Source: Delphinapterus leucas
Taxonomy: Eukaryota > Chordata > Mammalia > Artiodactyla > Monodontidae
Length of the DNA: 64,000 bases
Assembly: GCF_002288925.2 (NCBI RefSeq)
Contig: NW_022098062.1
Span: 7,056,308-7,120,307 of the forward strand
Direction: 5' to 3'
A model generated the notes under the pieces. That model saw only the letters and a program-made list of their open reading frames with translations, was not told where the DNA came from and did no database searches. Numbering within the stretch: position 1 is the first letter of the stretch; the number at the start of each line of letters is the position of its first letter. The translations under genes were made by a program, and so were the position numbers. Shown here piece after piece: positions 57,841-64,000 of this stretch.

Positions 57841-60322
57841 GTTTGAGGAGACAAGTGGCCAAGGCCGTTGTCTGGAAAGAACGGTTTCTGCTTATGGGTG
57901 AAATTTCTGTACTTACCTGTGACAGTAAATTGTCCAGATTGGACCTATTTGCCTGAAGGCAGTGGCATAGGCCATGCATGGGCCTTGCTGGGGTCAAGGC
58001 AGCACTAGCATGATAAAGCTGGTACCCCGCCAGCAAAGTTTGGGGCCCAGAGGGAGCATGACTTTGGAGTATGAGGGTCTTTTAGGTAGCAGCCTGGTAC
58101 CTGGTTACGTCAGAAGTGGTAAGATGGTGCTTCCACTACCCGAGGTCTAGAAGGCCATGTTTAGCCTGAGAAAAGCCTCTGTAGGGCAGACACCTCAGCG
58201 ATCATCTCCCATGCTCTCTAGGATCAGAGTGGGGTACTCGAACCAGGCCAGAGCCCTAGCTTTTGGGTCATTGGCCATTATCTGTCTGACAGTGTGACCA
58301 GGCTGCTGGGTCTTGAGGAAATGGCTCAGGGAATAAATGAGTATAAAAAGAAATATCATGTTGGGTACAGGGCCATCCATAACTCCTTCCCTCTTGGAGG
58401 GAACTAACACCCAAAGCCCTGTTTGTGGCCTGGATGTTCTGATTCTGGTACAACTGCACTCTGCTCTCAACACATATTTGTACCACTCGCACGCTGGGCT
58501 GCTCACGGGCCTCCTGTGGGTCCTTCCAATGGTCACGGGAGCCAGGGAGCCAGCTTAGACTGTCTGTGGCTGGAAGAAGACTCTGGAATGTCTCCAGTGA
58601 GAGCAATTTACATACCTCAGAGCAGGTTGTCAGATGTTTCCAGGAACAGAAAGGCCAAGATCTCTAGAGAAGGGACGAAGGGACGGCCACTGCCTGTGCA
58701 GATTCTCCTCCTGCCCAAGGGAGTCCTGGCCTTTGTCTCAATCCCCCCACAAGGTGCACAAAGCGCTAGCTCTGCCCAGCCTTTCCCTCATGGCCCGCTG
58801 CCACCTGCCGTCGTTCTGATGACTTCATCTTGGCGAAAGACCAACCTCCTCCCCACCCCCAGCATTTCTCAAGGAACTGACCCTCTCAGGGACCATCACT
58901 CCTCTCTGTCCCTCCTTCAAGGGGGGCATGTGAGGATAGGGTCAGGGTGGGTACTGCCCCCAGCAGGGGACGTTTCCACCTTTAATGAATTTTCCCTTGA
59001 TCATAATTTATATTATCTAGGTCTAATCTAATTTCTCCAGGGTCTTAGGCTATGGACTTGTGATCATTTGTACAACAAGAGTGGATCTGGTCAAAATGAA
59101 GAAGTGGGTGAAATCTATCTCCATTAACCTACACCATACAGTTCTCTTCCTTCTCCAGACACTTCCTGCTCCAGATCTGCTGCTCTCTGTGCCTTCATTT
59201 TTCTCCCATCCAGGTTCCTTTTACTGTTTTGGGTGCTGGACCCTTGGGGCTTTCACGATTAGGAAACAGTGTATGAATACATAACCCAAATACATAAACC
59301 AAATAAAATGAGTGACCAACCTCCACCAATATTACCTTAACATGAAAAAAGCCAATCTGACTGCAGAAGCATTGAAAAGTAACACAAGTAACACAGGCGT
59401 GTTCAGAGGTGTCCTGAAGCAGCTGTGTGTTATATTGTACCACATAAAGAAAGACTGCCAAAAAATTCTCCTTTTGAATCTCTTTCTTTAGTCCCATTCC
59501 TCACAATAGCAGATTTTCTCTCCTCTCCCCAAAACTTTTCTGCCCCAAGCACCTGGCTGTCGCTTATGCCTCATGGTCCAGCCACCCCACTGTGGGGATA
59601 CCTTTTCCCGCCTCCTGGATATTCTTCCCTCTGTAACCCCGTAATCTGCTGCATCTTCTGGGCTTCTTCAGTTTTGCATTTTCATCCTTTTTCCCACTTG
59701 TCACAATAAAAGCCTGGGAATATAGCAACAGAAAGAGATGTTTTGAGGGTAGTAAGGAAGGCGATAAGAGGAATGGGTCACAGCCATGGTGTTTTCTGGC
59801 TAAGATGCTTCTTCTCTAATGCATGTGTTGGGGGGAGGTATGAAAAGTGTTTTGTCCCACTCAAAATCCTTGCCTCCTTTGAGCTGTGCTAGTATTTCAG
59901 ATCGGTGAACAGAGCAGGGACTTCATTTTGGGAAAATCTTCTACCATTCTTAAAATCATCCAGCAAGCATGCAGCTTCTAAGGTTTCAAGCTATCCTGCA
60001 AATGGATCAGTTCAGAATCTGGCTCCTGACTTCTGTTCTAGTATTACCTCTATCTACTTGCCCACATGTTTCCTTCACTCTAACCTTGCTTGATTACTAG
60101 CAACTGTCTTAATGCATCATGCCATTTTATGTCAGAACGCCCTCAATCCCTCCCTTCTCTATCCTATGCTCTCTACAGTAAATGTCAGTCACTTCTCTGA
60201 TTTCCCACTAGATTGTTTACTCCCAGTTCCTAAGGAAACTGACAGATAATGGGTTCTTAAAGATATTTCTCGTATGGATGAATGAAAGAATGAATGAATG
60301 AATGAAGAGTTATAAAAAGGTT
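57841..60322. other. Non-coding stretch, origin unclear
   Basis: 58195-59031 contains overlapping open frames on both strands up to 202 codons (58423-59031) with no recognised domain. 60284-60306 is a short (GAAT)n. It could include unrecognised old ERV internal sequence, but I have no positive evidence. Confidence 0.45.
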
Positions 60323-60335
60323 ACAGTGTATTTCT

Positions 60336-60498
60336 TTTTTTAATATTTTAATTTTATTGGAGTACATTTGATTTATAGTGTGTTAGTTTCAGGTGTACAG
60401 CAAAGTGATTCAGTTATACATATATTCATTCTTTTTTCGATTCTTTTCTCATATAAGTTATCAAAGAATACTGAGTAGAGTTCCCTGTGCTATACATA
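60336..60498 (-). mobile_element. Short LINE-1 3' tail, antisense
   Basis: 'TTTTATTGGAGTACATTTGA' to 'GTTCCCTGTGCTATACATA' is an antisense L1 3' end. Exact 13-base target duplication ACAGTGTATTTCT at 60323-60335 and 60499-60511. Confidence 0.93.
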
Positions 60499-60511
60499 AC
60501 AGTGTATTTCT

Positions 60512-61940
60512 AAGCTTTGGTCAAAATTTAAAAAAAAAAATCATTATAGTGAAAATTGTGACTGCAAGTAAACCAGTACCATGAATGACTTTTTCAAGTC
60601 TAAGGATTAATGTCATTCTTTAATTTTGGAAAATTGTCAGTTTATAATCTTATAGTATTTTATTTCCCCCATTTTAACTATTCTTACCAGTTGGGGCACC
60701 AGTTATACATATGTTGGACCTTCTCAGTCTAACTTCTATAACTTCATTTTCATTTTTCTATGTATTTATCTTGTTTTATTGCATTCAGGGTGATTTATTG
60801 TCTTTTCAGGATAGGCTATGCTATGCTGCACACCAAACACACTCAGAAGGCAGAACAAAAGTTGATTTCTTGCATATGTCACAATCTGAAGCAGGTTGGT
60901 GGTCTCTTTTGACAGGTATCCTCCAAGATATGACTTTCTTCTTGTGATGCTGTCATCAACATGTGGTCTTCATGATCTCTAAGGGAGCAGATGGTCATCC
61001 AGGTTGTTTTGTGGCCAGGCCAAAAAGTGACAAACTTTACTTTCATTCACATTCCAACCACGTGGCCCTGATATCACTGCAAGGGCATCCAGGAAATATG
61101 GTTTTCCTATGTGCTCAGGAAGAAGAAATGGAATGCGTGAGCATGTAGCCAGTCTCTGCCACATTCATTTAGTTCTCTTTCCAATATACTGATTCTCTTT
61201 TACCTTATCTAGTCTATTATTATCACATTACTACTTTTTTGACTCAATTTTTAAATTTTCAATAGTTTTTGGTTCATTTTTATATATAACTTTTCCAATT
61301 TAATAACCTGTTGTCATTTTAAGAATGCTATTTCTTCACTTATTTCTTTGAGGATTCTAAAAAAACTTGTTTTAAATACCTGGGCTAGTCACTGCATTTT
61401 TTTTTTTTTAATTTCCTTAGGTGTGATTTGTCCTATTTGTTGGATCTGCCAACCAGCTCTTATTATGATTGATGTCATTATATGCTTTGTAATTTTTGTA
61501 TGAAAGCTGATCATGCATGGGAATTTTTTCCCGTGCTTGCTCTTCCCTATTGAATGATTTCATTGTAGCCTCAGCCTGATCCTCTGAGATGCACAGCTCT
61601 GACCTGAGTTTTTGTATAAAGATTTAAGCATTTTGACCCATTATGTATAGTATATCAGCTTGATCCAATATTTGATCCATTATATATAGCACCATTTTTG
61701 GATGCCATACATAGGCCCCATTCCTGTCACTCCAAACAGAAATGTTCTAAAAATTTAGTTGTACTATCTTAGTCCCATTTCACTGGTGGATACCTTTGGC
61801 TTGGCCCCAGGATTCAGGCAGGAGCTGGATTTTGACTCGCACTCCCAGGATGCTCTTGGTACCTTTCTCAGTGAACGACTGAAGCCCTGGCCTCCACACC
61901 TTCTAGCTGGCCCAGTTTTGCTTGTACTGCATGGCTTCAG
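60512..61940. other. Non-coding stretch, AT-rich, partly LINE-1-like
   Basis: About 61180-61440 resembles antisense L1 ('TTTCTTTGAGGATTCTAAAA', T run). No gene is seen. Confidence 0.5.
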
Positions 61941-61948
61941 CTCCTGCC

Positions 61949-61957
<9 letters not shown>

Positions 61958-61982
<25 letters not shown>

Positions 61983-62172
61983 TGGTATGCGGGCCTCTCA
62001 CTGTCGTGGCCTCTCCCTTTGTGGAGCACAGGATCCGGACGTGCAGGCTCAGCGGCCATGGCTCACGGGCCCAGCCACTCCATGGCATGTGGGATCTTCC
62101 CGGACCGGGGCACGAACCCCTGTCCCCCGCATCGGCAGGCGGACTCTCAACCACTGTGCCACCAGGGAAGCC
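61958..62172 (-). mobile_element. Short cetacean-type CHR SINE, antisense
   Basis: T run, then the complement of the short form. Exact 17-base target duplication CTCCTGCCTACTTTTTT at 61941-61957 and 62173-62189. Confidence 0.95.
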
Positions 62173-62189
62173 CTCCTGCCTACTTTTTT

Positions 62190-64000
62190 AATAAAGGCTT
62201 TCTCTATCTTCTCAAACAGAATTAAATGTGCCCTCTTCTGTGTTACCCAGCACACAGTATATTATGATTATCTATGTATAGCCCTGTCATCTTAACTAGA
62301 CTGTAGGCACATTGAAGGTAGAGATTATGCCCTATTTGTCTTGCCGCCCCAGTGCCTAGCACAACAGCTGTAGATTAGTGAAACTGAATTTGAGGGGTTT
62401 TAGGGCCTCTTAAGGAACCCAATTTTTTACTGTAACACAGAAATGAGTCTCCATTGATATAACACGATGTTTGTGGAAGACAATTTATAGACATAACCAA
62501 AAGGCATGCGTTTGGACTCTGAAAATGATGTTCTGATCTGCCTGTTGGTGTGCTAACTTGGGCAAGGCTTTTTATTTGCTCTCATTTTGCTCCTTTGAAG
62601 ATATAATTGCTTCTTGGTTCCATATTTCTATAGCTCATTACACTGTTCCATACCATTTCATTCTGAAAATAAAACAAAATAGGATATTTAAAATTAATGA
62701 TGTGGAGCACAGCTTTTTTTTCTCTCTCTCTCTACCTCTAGGCAGAATTAGTAAATGGCTTCAACACCAGCCATTCTCTTTATTGGAAGCATCTGGGTTT
62801 CATTAGAGTAAGAAAAATCACTGATTACAAGGGGAGAGGCCCCAGACCTATGTTTCAAAGGATCACTGGGATGTTTATCTATTCCTATCACCTCTTTCCC
62901 TTGTCCAGCAGGCTTGGGATGGCTACTTCTGTTTCCAAGCAAGTTGAAGAGGCATCCTCATTGGTTTTGGAATTTGGAGATTCCTAGTATAAGGCTTTCC
63001 ACATTGGCTTCATTTTCAAAGATTCAGAAAATGCACAGTTTCTTGGATGACACAAGGTCCTATGTGGCAAAGCTCTGTATCTTTTGTGATTGTCCCTGTC
63101 CATGAAGAAACTAAAGTATCAGTGGGGGTCTATTGATCATGTTTTCTAACTTATTAAGGTAGTTGAAGGTTTGTCCTTTCCCCCCAAGCACCATAACTAG
63201 TTTAAAATGGAATTTGCAAAGACACACAATGGAGCCACCATATTAGGGGATGGAACATTCAGTGAGAGGTGTTACAAGTGTACCACTAACAATAATAATA
63301 GTATTTAGCTTTGATCATGAGCTTATATACCAGGCCCTTTACTTATCCTGTTTCATTTGGACATGTGTGTGCTGGAGAAATGTTATTAAAGATCTTTCTG
63401 TTTTCTAAAGCTTGGTTCTCTCTTCCATCTCATCTGACCGATGTAGGAAAATCTGACTTTCTACTCTGGCGATCACCTTGCCCTTGGAAAACTTTAGCAG
63501 GATTAGGGGAAACAGTGGAATAGGATCCCTTTATATACTTGTGTGTTGCGGTTCATATTAATTATAAGTCTGCAATTCTGAAAATGCAACTCATATTGGC
63601 TTAAACATGAAAGGGAATGTACTTGTTCACATGCTGAAAGGACTGGAAACACCAGGCTTCAGTCAAGGCTTTACCCAGCAACTCAGGTTAACACTGAGGA
63701 CCCAGTTGCTTTTTTTCCTCCTCTTTGCCTTCCTCAACTTGTATTTCCCTAAATGGCCACAAGATGGCTGTAAGTAGCTGTGAGCACTAAGGACTTGTTC
63801 AAATCCAAAAGAAAAAGAAGGATCTTCGGGACGTTTCAAAGGAAGAGCGAAGCCATTTCCCCCAGAATCCTTCAGAAAATGTGTCTTTGTTTTGATTGAC
63901 CCTAATTAGGTGAGATGTTCATCCCTGTCACGGTGGCGGCGGAGGACGGATTACTTTAAGTCAGTCAGGGTCCATCTCTTGAATCAGAGTGTGGTCAGCT
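62190..64000. other. Non-coding stretch to window end
   Basis: No gene. 62290-62360 ('GACTGTAGGCACATTGAAGG', 'CCCCAGTGCCTAGCACAACA') is an L2-like 3' end. 63285-63360 may be a MIR piece. The rest is unrecognised. Confidence 0.5.

Noticed and set aside
61759..62295. 178-codon open frame
   Set aside because: Crosses a SINE insertion with an exact target duplication; no gene content outside it.

Overview
This is a mammalian nuclear window, almost certainly from a whale or dolphin. About two dozen tRNA-Glu-derived SINEs of the CHR type are scattered through it. Six of them are the short, GC-rich form with a simple A tail that is typical of cetaceans. No bacterial, plasmid or viral gene organisation is present; nearly every long open frame is a translated repeat.

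One intact gene is present: NNMT (nicotinamide N-methyltransferase). Its three coding exons on the + strand (27882-28035, 29020-29227, 42806-43238) join into a 264-codon frame. Every cofactor- and substrate-contacting residue I could check is kept. A compact promoter candidate lies just upstream, with a perfect STAT-type site and an HNF1-like site. An ATTAAA poly(A) signal lies 15 bases after the stop codon.

About 21 kb upstream is a second member of the same methyltransferase family (3106-6942). It has the same three-exon layout and the same splice phases, but it is a pseudogene. It carries two single-base frameshifts in exon 2, a nonsense codon and a frameshift in exon 3, and it has lost SAM-binding residues. 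All its splice sites and a poly(A) signal survive, and a SINE sits about 60 bases in front of its ATG.

The rest is repeats and unrecognised sequence. Regions 14.4-15.7, 18.5-24.2, 31.0-34.7 and 40.2-41.5 kb are mostly LINE-1 debris, often nested. Smaller pieces are MIR, L2, MLT1-type LTR and hAT elements. There are long simple repeats, including a GAA/GAG tract with a 10-N gap about 1.2 kb upstream of NNMT exon 1.

The most unusual locus is 54967-56697. There a Tigger-like DNA transposon is split by a solo retroviral-type LTR with TG...CA ends and a 4-base target duplication. The LTR carries, in its promoter region, an inverted 205-base copy of the same transposon. That copy matches the flanking arm without a single indel and is bracketed by a duplicated TATA-box heptamer. 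The downstream part of the LTR also contains a tRNA-Glu-like body. From about 57.8 kb to the end I recognise no gene.
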